Below, in pieces: positions 18,616-26,990 of a stretch of DNA of 64,000 nt; position 1 is the stretch's first letter, and every line of letters starts with the position of its first letter. The DNA lies in NCBI RefSeq assembly GCF_023228165.1, contig NZ_JALOBS010000021.1:1-64000 (forward strand). Reading direction: 5' to 3'. Position numbers and translations under genes: made by a program. Origin of the DNA: Methylomonas sp. GTDB lineage: Bacteria; Pseudomonadota; Gammaproteobacteria; Methylococcales; Methylomonadaceae. The notes under the pieces were generated by a model. That model did no database searches and was not told the origin of the DNA. It was given only the letters and a program-made list of their open reading frames with translations.

Positions 18616-19490
18616 TGCACATCCATCGGGCCGAATCGATCGGACGTGCCCGCCTCACGAATTCTTTCTAGCCCTTGCAACGTTGTAAGGGCTGGTTCAA
18701 AACCAAGCCTTGCGTAAACCCCATCTTCTTTTGGGAATGCTACCTTACGGAAGGGGGCTTTGTTTTGGTCGATCACAACACTGCCGCCCTTGCCAAACAC
18801 CTGATAGGCCGATCGCGCCAACTCGACGAGATCAACATCAATGGGGTGCGCCACTGTATGCACACCTGTCAGGTCAGTCTGTGAGGCCAGAATCAATAAG
18901 CGCACCGCATCAGAAACATGCATGAAGTTGCGCACGCCGTTGGATGTCGGCATCTTCAAGCTAAGCCCACGCGAGGCATAGGCCACAATGCGGCCAAACC
19001 AAGGCTGATGGACACAGCACATGCCGTCTGTATCCCACAGTTGGGGCAGGCGCAAGCTGCAAAATGTTCCACCTGCCCGAGTGATGCCCCAGTCTAAAAT
19101 GCGCTCAGCCTCTGCTTTGCTAAAACCGTATACACCCATCGGGTCGAGATTAAAACTTGGATCGGAAAAACCCGTACCTGCATAGACGATTTTCTTGGCC
19201 TCAGCCTCCCGAGCTATTTCCAAGACTTGGAAACAGCCCCCGACATTGACCCGTAAATTTTCACGCAGCCCTTCTGGGCTATCAACGCCGAAGGCCGATG
19301 CACAGTGGATCACAACATCCGCCTTGTATGGCTTTTGGAACACCGGTTCCTGATCGGAACCCAGATTCACCCGGATGTTGCTATCGATCTGGCGCCCCGC
19401 ACCGATCACCTCAGTTCCCTCGCTAAGTAATTGCCGTGCAACCTCTAGACCTAGCATTGAGGTTGCACCAACGAGAATAACGGAGTTCAT
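18612..19490 (-). CDS. NAD(P)-dependent sugar epimerase/reductase (SDR)
   Basis: A 292-residue SDR protein when started at 19490. An upstream Met at 19523 would extend it, but 19490 gives an ATGA overlap with the preceding stop and places the VILVGATSMLG nucleotide-binding loop at residues 4-14. A Tyr-x3-Lys pair lies in GVYGFSKAEAE. It probably reduces or epimerises a keto-deoxy sugar, and could be the step that converts the 4-keto group to a hydroxyl in part of the pathway. Specificity is not known. Confidence 0.8.
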   Translation of the reverse strand: MNSVILVGATSMLGLEVARQLLSEGTEVIGAGRQIDSNIRVNLGSDQEPVFQKPYKADVVIHCASAFGVDSPEGLRENLRVNVGGCFQVLEIAREAEAKKIVYAGTGFSDPSFNLDPMGVYGFSKAEAERILDWGITRAGGTFCSLRLPQLWDTDGMCCVHQPWFGRIVAYASRGLSLKMPTSNGVRNFMHVSDAVRLLILASQTDLTGVHTVAHPIDVDLVELARSAYQVFGKGGSVVIDQNKAPFRKVAFPKEDGVYARLGFEPALTTLQGLERIREAGTSDRFGPMDVQ

Positions 19491-20209
19491 TGCACTTCCA
19501 GCTCCATTAGCAGGGCCACACACAAATCGGGAAAATCAACGCCAACGCGTAACATCGCCTGCAAATTGGCCTCGAAGTCTTCAAGCGTTTTCAAGACTCC
19601 GAGCGGAAGCGGCTTGAGGTAGATGCCCTCTTCGTGCAAGACACGGTAACCCGCACGGGCGACAGCCGCTTTCAGTGTGTCTCGGCAATATTGGCGTTGA
19701 TGACCAAGCGCAAGGTCATTCGCATTCAGGCTGTAGATATCGTCAATCAAGCCAAGCTCGAGCCCCAGGCGACGATTCATCGATTTGGCGTTTGGCACCG
19801 CCACATAAAGCTTGCCGCCCGGCAACAGAAAGTCATGGTAACGCTTGAGTATCAAATCGGGATCATCGACATGCTCAAGAACAAACCCCATCACGATGAC
19901 ATTAAATTTCTGATCTGGGCTGTAATCCTCAAAATAGGTTTCAACGATCTCGCCGCGAAAATCCGGAGTGTTATGCCTGAACTGTTCAATCACGACTGAC
20001 GAACCATCAAGCACCACATAACGATTGCAGGCATTGGCAAAGATTTTTGCTGAAAACCCATGCCCGAGACCGAGTTCAAGCAGTGATGGAACATGCTTGA
20101 AGCGGCTGATAATGCGCTGAGGATACCAATTGAGCATCAGATTGTTTTCAATTTCTGTTACTGCATCCGGGCGATATTCTGATGAAACAGCGTTCAAATC
20201 TTTTTTCAC
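19487..20209 (-). CDS. Class I SAM-dependent methyltransferase
   Basis: A 240-residue methyltransferase when started at a GTG at 20209, two bases after the WbqC stop and preceded by AAGGA. A longer start at 20254 would overlap WbqC by 43 bases and looks less likely. The SAM loop is LLELGLGHGFSAK, followed by YVVLDGSS and VIVMGFVLEHVDDPD; LYVAVPNAKSMNRR is the typical later strand. It probably methylates a sugar of the glycan. Acceptor unknown. Confidence 0.8.
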   Translation of the reverse strand: MKKDLNAVSSEYRPDAVTEIENNLMLNWYPQRIISRFKHVPSLLELGLGHGFSAKIFANACNRYVVLDGSSVVIEQFRHNTPDFRGEIVETYFEDYSPDQKFNVIVMGFVLEHVDDPDLILKRYHDFLLPGGKLYVAVPNAKSMNRRLGLELGLIDDIYSLNANDLALGHQRQYCRDTLKAAVARAGYRVLHEEGIYLKPLPLGVLKTLEDFEANLQAMLRVGVDFPDLCVALLMELEVQ

Positions 20210-20211
20210 TT

Positions 20212-20973
20212 TCAATCCTTGTCTGCTTGTGTTTTCGCAATAAAGTCGTACCAATCAACCGGGGCACCCTGAATGAGCTTCAACCCATCCTTGCCGCAAT
20301 TCGCAATCAGATCGAGCGCACTGACATAAGGGGTGAACTCGCCATGAAGCTGTGGATAAGGCTCTAGCACATAGCCTATATATGCAACATCCATACCTTC
20401 TTTTTCAAATCCCTGGTGATCTAAATAATTGCGAGCACCATGTCCGGTTAGATAGTAACCCGCATTCAGGCTAAGGCAAATATCTATCAGCCTTCTTGAA
20501 CTCGCACCTTGAATTTTCATAGCTGACGAAAACAAGAATTCTTTGCTTTCCCCTATCGCAGAAAAATAGCTTACGAGAGCGCTAGTCGAAGCTGATGACA
20601 ATTCGCTAATTCGGCTATAGCTACCTGCAAATACATCATGCACCAGATCTAGCATTTCTTCTTTGTAAGGCGCACTTGCATAAGCTTGTTTTAACTGACT
20701 GATGTGACTTCGCTTCCAATCTTGCGAGTTATCAATCCTGACCTCATTTATGAGTTGCCCTCGTTTCCAGTCAAGCAATGGCACTGTCAACCAACGGATA
20801 CCATGTTTCGTCTTGATCTGCACACGGTTAAAGAAACCACGCGAGAATTGCACGTCATCGTAATAAACAAAAATATCGCAAAGTCGTATCTGTTGAAGCA
20901 TTCCAACCCAAGGAAAATACATGGGTTGAGAAACTACAACACAAGGTGACGCACATCTCTGAGAATCAGTCAT
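20212..20973 (-). CDS. wbqC: WbqC family protein
   Basis: A 253-residue protein of the WbqC family, found widely in O-antigen clusters that make amino-deoxy sugars. Its exact reaction is not established to my knowledge. The family signature is clear: QPMYFPWVGMLQQI near the N-terminus, FVYYDDVQFSRGFFNR, and WLTVPL. A YYLTGHGARNYLD segment follows in the C-terminal half. It overlaps the aminotransferase gene by 4 bases, which supports a joint role in finishing the amino sugar. Confidence 0.85.
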   Translation of the reverse strand: MTDSQRCASPCVVVSQPMYFPWVGMLQQIRLCDIFVYYDDVQFSRGFFNRVQIKTKHGIRWLTVPLLDWKRGQLINEVRIDNSQDWKRSHISQLKQAYASAPYKEEMLDLVHDVFAGSYSRISELSSASTSALVSYFSAIGESKEFLFSSAMKIQGASSRRLIDICLSLNAGYYLTGHGARNYLDHQGFEKEGMDVAYIGYVLEPYPQLHGEFTPYVSALDLIANCGKDGLKLIQGAPVDWYDFIAKTQADKD

Positions 20974-22085
20974 GCCATTTCCTGGGTGACTTTTCGAATT
21001 ACGCTTACGACACGAACAATCTCATCGTCATTCATCTCGTGATAGCTTGGCAGGTTGATCGCTCGCTCTGGTATCGACCATGCGTTCTGGTTACTTTGCA
21101 CGGGATCAAACATAGGTAAGCTGGACAGTGGCCAGAAGAACACGCGCGCATCAATATTTTCTTCATCAAAAGCGGCTTGCAGTTTTTCCCGCGTAATACC
21201 GGTTTCGCTCGTAAAAACGGTGGTCGGCATCCAAGCCCCATTAACAATCCCATCTGGCTCAGGATTTAATAAAATACCTGGCAAACCTTTGAATTGCTCG
21301 CGATAATAACTGAAAATTTCATGCTTACGATAGATCAACTCTTCAATACGCTCCATTTGTCCACAGCCAATCGCCGCTTGAATATTGGACATTTTGTATT
21401 TGTATCCGACCATATCCGGCCAGAACTGCTTGATTTGGCCACGGGCACGACCATGGTTGCTCAACGTCAGTACATGCACGTATAAGTCTGGATCGTTGGT
21501 GACAAACATCCCTCCCTCGCCGGTGGTTAGCGTTTTGGTGCCGTGAAATGAAAAAGCTCCAAACTTCCCCATAGAACCGGCGCGTTTGCCATGATACACA
21601 GAACCAATTGCTTCTGCCGCATCTTCAATCACTGAAATACCGTATTTTTCGCCAATTTCGAACAATCGATCCATCTCACAAAGATTTCCGTAAAGGTGAA
21701 CAGCAACAATCGCTTTGGTTCGGGGGGTAATTGCTTGTTCAACCAAATCCGGATCAAGGCACCAAGAATCCGGAAGAATATCGACAAAAACGGGCTTTGC
21801 TCCCAGATGAACAATAGGCGCAGCAGTGGCGATCCAATTGGTATCAGCCATGATAACCTCGTCGCCTGGACCTATTCCCAATGCCGCCATACCCATATGC
21901 AACGCACCGGTACAACTCGATGTGGCAATGGCATATTTGACACCTAGATGGGCTTTAAACGCCTCTTCAAAGCGGTTGATATAGTCGTAGCATTTGTCGC
22001 CCCAACCATTCGCCGCCGCGTCGGTGGCGTAGCGGACCTCCAATTCGGTGATCGAAGGTTTGGTGTAATGTATGCGCGGCTTCAT
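20970..22085 (-). CDS. DegT/DnrJ/EryC1/StrS-type PLP sugar aminotransferase
   Basis: A 371-residue PLP enzyme. The Lys that binds PLP is present (K184, in FHGTKTLTTGEGG), with the EDAAEA phosphate-binding Asp at about 155. A Lys here, rather than His, argues for an aminotransferase and against the RfbH-type 3-dehydratase that usually follows RfbG. It most resembles the PerA-like 4-aminotransferases. Predicted role: transfer of an amino group from Glu to the 4-keto carbon of a CDP-6-deoxyhexose. It overlaps both neighbours by 4 bases. Confidence 0.88.
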   Translation of the reverse strand: MKPRIHYTKPSITELEVRYATDAAANGWGDKCYDYINRFEEAFKAHLGVKYAIATSSCTGALHMGMAALGIGPGDEVIMADTNWIATAAPIVHLGAKPVFVDILPDSWCLDPDLVEQAITPRTKAIVAVHLYGNLCEMDRLFEIGEKYGISVIEDAAEAIGSVYHGKRAGSMGKFGAFSFHGTKTLTTGEGGMFVTNDPDLYVHVLTLSNHGRARGQIKQFWPDMVGYKYKMSNIQAAIGCGQMERIEELIYRKHEIFSYYREQFKGLPGILLNPEPDGIVNGAWMPTTVFTSETGITREKLQAAFDEENIDARVFFWPLSSLPMFDPVQSNQNAWSIPERAINLPSYHEMNDDEIVRVVSVIRKVTQEMA

Positions 22086-23305
22086 TGAATCTCCAATTTT
22101 GGCACTGCGGTGACAAACTTAGCCCCAAGTTCAGCTAATTTTGCATTTTGGGTTTTGACCTCAGCTGCAATATTCCAAGGTAGGATCACCAAATAGTCGG
22201 GGCGCTCTGCAAACAGCGCCTCGGGCGACAGAATTGGAATATGACTACCCGGCATGAATTTGCCCTGCTTGGAAGCAGCGGCATCACAAACAAATGGCAA
22301 TAAATCAGGCTTTATGCCGGCGTAATTGAGTAAGGTATTGCCTTTAGCGGCTGCACCATAGGCGGCTACTGTTTTCCCTAAGCGTTTTTGTTCGATCAAA
22401 AAACCAAGAAAATCATCTTTGACCCGATCCGCTTTAACCTGAAAGGCATGATAGGTATCCAGGTCGCGCAAACCTTGTCGCGCTTCTGCAGTAAGTACAG
22501 CATCGACTGCGGAAGTGGCTGAAATTGATTTTTCCGCATGGCAACCATAAATGCGCAGGCTTCCGCCGTGAGTTGGCAATTCTTCCACATCATAAATCCG
22601 CAAACCGGCTTGCTGAAAAATCCGGTTAACCGTCCATAACGAAAGATAAGAGAAATGTTCGTGGTAAACGGTGTCAAACTGGGTATGTTCGATGAGGCGC
22701 ATCAAGTGCGGAAATTCCAGTGTGATAGTGCCATCGGGTTTAAGCACGGTTTTAAGCCCGGCCGTAAAATCGTTGATATCCGGGACGTGCGCAAAAACAT
22801 TGTTGCCGATGATCAGATCGGCCTGCTTTCCTTCGGCAACGAGGCATTCTGCCAGCTTTTTACCGAAAAATTCGCGCAACACCGGGACACCTTGCTTCTC
22901 AGCGGCAGTAGCAGTGCTATCGGTTGGTTCTATGCCGAGACAGGGGACCCCTGATGCAACAAAGTTTCTGAGCAAATAGCCGTCATTGGAGGCAATTTCG
23001 ATCACCTGACTGTTTTTGTTTAGTCCAAGCCGCTCGGTAATCATACTGACGTAACGCGCAGCATGATCCAACCAGCTTTTTGAAACGGAAGAAAAATAGG
23101 CGTAATCGTGACTAAAAAGCTGGTCGGCCTCGGCGTAATCTTCGGTTTGCACCAACCAGCAATGCTCGCAGACAAACAATTTAAGCGGGAAATACAACTC
23201 GGGCTTGTTTAGATCGGCAACCGTTAAATAGGCATTCGAAGGCGGCGCAAACCCCAGATCAAGAAAAACATGTTCGAGTGGGGAGTGACAATGTCGGCAA
23301 TTCAT
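22082..23305 (-). CDS. Sugar C-methyltransferase (NovU/TylCIII-like, zinc-binding N-terminus)
   Basis: A 407-residue protein with the three-part layout of sugar C-methyltransferases. The N-terminal zinc-binding domain has CRHCHSPL and later CEHCWL. The SAM domain has VIEIASNDGYLL and NNVFAHVPDINDF, and the C-terminal domain has VAAYGAAAKGNTLL. Such enzymes add a methyl group to a carbon next to a keto group of a nucleotide sugar, making a branched sugar. It lies between the CDP-sugar genes and the aminotransferase (4-base overlaps), so a CDP-4-keto-6-deoxyhexose is the likely substrate. Confidence 0.85.
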   Translation of the reverse strand: MNCRHCHSPLEHVFLDLGFAPPSNAYLTVADLNKPELYFPLKLFVCEHCWLVQTEDYAEADQLFSHDYAYFSSVSKSWLDHAARYVSMITERLGLNKNSQVIEIASNDGYLLRNFVASGVPCLGIEPTDSTATAAEKQGVPVLREFFGKKLAECLVAEGKQADLIIGNNVFAHVPDINDFTAGLKTVLKPDGTITLEFPHLMRLIEHTQFDTVYHEHFSYLSLWTVNRIFQQAGLRIYDVEELPTHGGSLRIYGCHAEKSISATSAVDAVLTAEARQGLRDLDTYHAFQVKADRVKDDFLGFLIEQKRLGKTVAAYGAAAKGNTLLNYAGIKPDLLPFVCDAAASKQGKFMPGSHIPILSPEALFAERPDYLVILPWNIAAEVKTQNAKLAELGAKFVTAVPKLEIQ

Positions 23306-23853
23306 AGTTTGATTCCGAAAAAATCTTGAGGGATCAAGGCATGTTGGCGATCGCGAACGGAAAGATCGGTTACCGGCAATGGCCAGGTAATGGCTAAACG
23401 GGGATCATCATGGCGCAAACCAGCCTCAGCGGACGGCTGATAAAAAGCGGTATGTAGATAAAGCAATTCGCTTTCGGACTCCAATACCTGAAATCCATGG
23501 GCGCATCCTTCTGGGATCACCATCATCTTAGGGCTGTCCGCACTCAATTCCTCGGCATGCCATTGCAGAAAAGTGGGCGAATCTTGACGCAAATCGACAG
23601 CAATATCCCATACACGCCCGTTTAAACAGCGGATTAGTTTCATTTCCGCATGCGGCGGATGCTGGAAATGCATACCACGCACCGCGCCTTTAGCATTGGT
23701 AAGGGAATGGTTGATTTGCACTATTCGCCGAGTGCCAATAAGTTCGTTTAGTTCCTGCTCGCAATACAAACGTGAAAATGCGCCGCGATGATCCTTAAAC
23801 ACAGCACTTTCGACGATGACGACGCCTGATATTTTTGTTTGACGAAGGTTCAT
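23302..23853 (-). CDS. rfbC: dTDP-4-dehydrorhamnose 3,5-epimerase family protein (RfbC-like cupin)
   Basis: A 183-residue RmlC-type cupin epimerase. A start at 23853 is preferred over 23865 because it gives the ATGA overlap with rfbG. The family motifs are present: FKDHRGAFSRLY, QINHSLTNAKGAVRGMHFQ with the catalytic His, and MVIPEGCAHGFQVL. It acts at C3 and/or C5 of a 4-keto-6-deoxy sugar, here presumably the CDP form made by RfbG. It therefore works alongside the C-methyltransferase. Confidence 0.87.
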   Translation of the reverse strand: MNLRQTKISGVVIVESAVFKDHRGAFSRLYCEQELNELIGTRRIVQINHSLTNAKGAVRGMHFQHPPHAEMKLIRCLNGRVWDIAVDLRQDSPTFLQWHAEELSADSPKMMVIPEGCAHGFQVLESESELLYLHTAFYQPSAEAGLRHDDPRLAITWPLPVTDLSVRDRQHALIPQDFFGIKL

Positions 23854-24929
23854 GAGGACGCCCACCCAACTCCAGCCATTTGAGCAGAAGCGATATAATC
23901 GGCCAATTGTACCTCACTGGACAGCTGGCCATTTTGATAGTAATGACGATACCATTGACCTGTTGCTTCAAGTGTTTTATCGAAATTCCAAACAGGTTTC
24001 CAACCTAACAGGGTTTTGGCTTTAGCATTATCCAGGTACAGTAAATTCGCTTCATGTGGCTGAGGTTGATCAGTAGTTTGCCAAGTCATTTCCGGCCAGT
24101 TCGCTTGCAAACCCGCCAAAACGTCTGCCACAGTCCGGTTTCCTTCGGTTTCCGGGCCGAAATTCCAGGCATCAGCCATTTCTGTTTTACCTTGCAAAAG
24201 TTTTTGTCCGAGCAAAAGATAACCGCTGAGCGACTCTAGTACATGTTGCCAAGGCCGCGTCGCAGATGGCGAGCGAATTAGTAGCGTTTTTTGTTCCGCC
24301 AACGATCTCACCAAGTCAGGGATCAGTCGGTCTTCCGACCAATCACCACCGCCAATTACATTGCCGGCCCGAGCAGACGCCAACAACGGTGCTTCGGCAT
24401 GATGAAAAAAAGCCTTACGATAACTATTGACCACCAGTTCAGCCGCAGCTTTAGATGCGCTATAAGGGTCATGCCCGCCTAGGCGATCACTCTCCCGATA
24501 CCCCCAGGCCCATTCTTGATTTTCATAGCATTTGTCAGTAGTCACCACCACGATCGCTTGCAAGGTAGCAGAATGTCGACAGGCTTCCAACAAATTGGCG
24601 GTTCCCATGACATTGGTAGACCACGTTTCGAGGGGTTCTCGATAGGAACGTCTGACTAGCGGTTGCGCGGCGAGATGAAAAACAATGTCCGGCTGAAATT
24701 CTGCAACAATTTTTGCCATTTCTTCCGCATCGCGAATGTCATGCAAATACTGCGGAATATCAATACTAAGCAATTCCCAATGATTGGGCGTACTTTCAGG
24801 TGGCAACGAGTAACCAAAGACATTTGCACCCAGCTTGGTTAGCCAAAGCGCTAACCAACTACCTTTGAAGCCAGTATGCCCGGTTACCAAAACCCGGCGT
24901 CCTCGATATTGCTCACCAAATAATTTCAT
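23850..24929 (-). CDS. rfbG: CDP-glucose 4,6-dehydratase
   Basis: Converts CDP-D-glucose to CDP-4-keto-6-deoxy-D-glucose with bound NAD. With the start at 24929 (ATGA overlap with rfbF) the protein has 359 residues, the usual size for RfbG; a longer start at 24962 is less likely. Visible motifs are GHTGFKG (17-23), VFHLAAQPLVRRSY, VVVTTDKCYEN with the catalytic Thr-Asp-Lys, and Tyr-x3-Lys in DPYSASKAA. RGRRVLVTGHTGFKGSWL at the N-terminus is highly specific for this enzyme. Confidence 0.93.
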   Translation of the reverse strand: MKLFGEQYRGRRVLVTGHTGFKGSWLALWLTKLGANVFGYSLPPESTPNHWELLSIDIPQYLHDIRDAEEMAKIVAEFQPDIVFHLAAQPLVRRSYREPLETWSTNVMGTANLLEACRHSATLQAIVVVTTDKCYENQEWAWGYRESDRLGGHDPYSASKAAAELVVNSYRKAFFHHAEAPLLASARAGNVIGGGDWSEDRLIPDLVRSLAEQKTLLIRSPSATRPWQHVLESLSGYLLLGQKLLQGKTEMADAWNFGPETEGNRTVADVLAGLQANWPEMTWQTTDQPQPHEANLLYLDNAKAKTLLGWKPVWNFDKTLEATGQWYRHYYQNGQLSSEVQLADYIASAQMAGVGWASS

Positions 24930-25693
24930 GTCCATACTTTCCAGGGCGGAATGGTATTCCAAAGCTCCTCAAGATGGTTTTTGTCACGCAATGTATCCAT
25001 CGCTTGCCAGAACCCAGTATGTTTAAAAGCCAATAATTGAGCTTCGGAAGCAAGTCTTTGCAATGGTTGCGATTCCCAACTGGTTTGATCGCCCTGTATG
25101 TAATCGAAGACATCCGGCTCCAACACAAAAAAACCACCGTTTATCCATGAACCATCACCTGCTGGCTTTTCTTGAAAGTGATGCACCAAATTACCCTGTA
25201 AATTCAGCGCGCCATAGCGACCTGGGGGTTGGATGGCGGTTACAGTAGCGTATTTTCCAGCTTTGCGATGAAAGGTAATTTGTTCGGCAATATTGATGTC
25301 CGCAACTCCATCGCCATAGGTAAAACAAAACGTCTCATCGCCGACATAACTTTGCACTCGCTTAAGTCGTCCACCTGTCAATGTTGATTCGCCGGTATCA
25401 ACTAATGTCACGCGCCAAGGCTCGGCATTTTTTTGGTGAACTTCCATATTGTTATTTTCCATGTCAAAAGTGACGTCAGACATATGCAAAAAGTAGTTAG
25501 CGAAATATTCTTTAATTACATATCCTTTGTAACCCAAGCAGATAATGAAATCGTTAATCCCGTAGTGGGAATAGATTTTCATCAAGTGCCAAAGAATGGG
25601 CTTTCCACCGATTTCAATCATCGGTTTAGGTCTGAGGTGTGATTCCTCACTAATACGGGTACCTAATCCACCCGCAAGAATGACTACTTTCAT
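24926..25693 (-). CDS. rfbF: Glucose-1-phosphate cytidylyltransferase
   Basis: Makes CDP-D-glucose from CTP and glucose 1-phosphate, the first step of the CDP-sugar branch. The 255 residues include the nucleotidyltransferase signature GGLGTRISEE and RPKPMIEIGGKPILWH at the N-terminus, FTYGDGVADI with the metal-binding Asp, and INGGFFVLEPDVFDYI. The length matches RfbF. It overlaps wzt by 4 bases and rfbG by 4 bases, so exporter and sugar supply are expressed together. Confidence 0.93.
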   Translation of the reverse strand: MKVVILAGGLGTRISEESHLRPKPMIEIGGKPILWHLMKIYSHYGINDFIICLGYKGYVIKEYFANYFLHMSDVTFDMENNNMEVHQKNAEPWRVTLVDTGESTLTGGRLKRVQSYVGDETFCFTYGDGVADINIAEQITFHRKAGKYATVTAIQPPGRYGALNLQGNLVHHFQEKPAGDGSWINGGFFVLEPDVFDYIQGDQTSWESQPLQRLASEAQLLAFKHTGFWQAMDTLRDKNHLEELWNTIPPWKVWT

Positions 25694-26979
25694 TTAATAT
25701 CCTGGTGAATATTCCAAATTAACTTGGGCCGTACTACACCAGGAATCATTCCAGCATAGCCGTAACGGTTTGAACTTTCATCCATTGGATCAACCACATT
25801 GAAAGTTAGGGCATTTTGGTCAAAAAAATCAACCTCGAATGAACCTGAAGTTAAATAAGTGGTTAAGGCCAATCCTACAAAATACGCCCCTTCATTCAAA
25901 AGATTACTTGGAACTTTACAATCTGCAATATAATCACCGGGAGTCGTAACAGTAACCCCATCAGCATTCGATACAAACACACAGGTACCATTTGCAGCTG
26001 AAAAATGAAAGTTTGGCACACATTTTCCATCAACCGGCTTCTTAATCTTATAACGCATTCGTACAACTAACTGCTCATGAATAGATATATCTGAAGCGCT
26101 ACTTAAGCCAATTAATTCACCATTAATTAATGCCGCCCTATCACTCTCAAATAATTTGCTTGCTCTAACATTCTGTTCATTTTGTTTTTGATAGTAATGC
26201 AAAACAGCATCTGAAATCCGTCCCTGGAATACTAATCGACCAGCCTCAAGCATAATTCCTTTTTGACAAAGGTTAGAAATCATCGCCATATTGTGACTAA
26301 CAAATAAAACTGTGCGCCCTTGGTTGCTAACCTCCTCCATTTTACCCAAGCACTTTTTCTGAAATTGCATGTCACCGACAGCCAGAACTTCATCAACTAT
26401 CAATATTTCAGGCTCAAGATGCGCGGCCACGGCAAAAGCGAGACGAACATACATGCCGCTACTGTATCGCTTGACCGGGGTGTCTAAAAATTTTTCTACC
26501 TCCGCAAACGCTACTATTTCATCGAATTTCTTCTGAATTTCAATTCGAGACATTCCTAAAATAGCACCGTTTAGGTAGATATTTTCCCTTCCGGTTAGCT
26601 CGGGGTGAAAACCGGTGCCGACCTCCAATAGACTAGCCACTCGGCCATTGATTTCAATGCGTCCCTTAGTAGGTTCGGTAATGCGGCTTAGAACTTTTAG
26701 TAGCGTTGATTTTCCAGCACCATTACGGCCTATGATGCCGACACGATCACCCCGATTAATCTCGAACGATATATCTTTTAGCGCCCAAAATTCTTCAATT
26801 TCGTCACCCTGCACAATCGCTTGCCCCCGAAACATATCACGAGTTTTACGGGCAAGATTAATCGCATTTCTAGCCATCACGTCACGCAATGAGGTATACC
26901 TCTCACCTTTAGCGGTGTTATGCCCGACAAAATAGGATTTACTTAAGTTTTCTACAGAAATAGCAAAATCTTTGGTCAT
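25690..26979 (-). CDS. wzt: Polysaccharide ABC transporter ATPase with C-terminal glycan-binding domain (Wzt)
   Basis: ATPase subunit of an inner-membrane exporter for completed polysaccharide. The start at 26979 (429 residues, MTKDFAISVENL) is chosen. A longer frame to 27093 would overlap wzm by about 100 bases and adds a segment unlike the family. Walker A is GRNGAGKS (84-91), the signature is YSSGM (172-176) and Walker B is ILIVDE (192-197). The C-terminal part (about 245-429) is a beta-rich Wzt-C domain of the type that recognises the modified chain end. Confidence 0.92.
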   Translation of the reverse strand: MTKDFAISVENLSKSYFVGHNTAKGERYTSLRDVMARNAINLARKTRDMFRGQAIVQGDEIEEFWALKDISFEINRGDRVGIIGRNGAGKSTLLKVLSRITEPTKGRIEINGRVASLLEVGTGFHPELTGRENIYLNGAILGMSRIEIQKKFDEIVAFAEVEKFLDTPVKRYSSGMYVRLAFAVAAHLEPEILIVDEVLAVGDMQFQKKCLGKMEEVSNQGRTVLFVSHNMAMISNLCQKGIMLEAGRLVFQGRISDAVLHYYQKQNEQNVRASKLFESDRAALINGELIGLSSASDISIHEQLVVRMRYKIKKPVDGKCVPNFHFSAANGTCVFVSNADGVTVTTPGDYIADCKVPSNLLNEGAYFVGLALTTYLTSGSFEVDFFDQNALTFNVVDPMDESSNRYGYAGMIPGVVRPKLIWNIHQDIK

Positions 26980-26990
26980 TCGTTTATCTA

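Noticed and set aside
20970..22085. The DegT enzyme as RfbH (CDP-4-keto-6-deoxyglucose 3-dehydratase)
   Set aside because: RfbH has His in place of the PLP Lys and is longer; here the Lys (K184) is present and the length is 371 residues.
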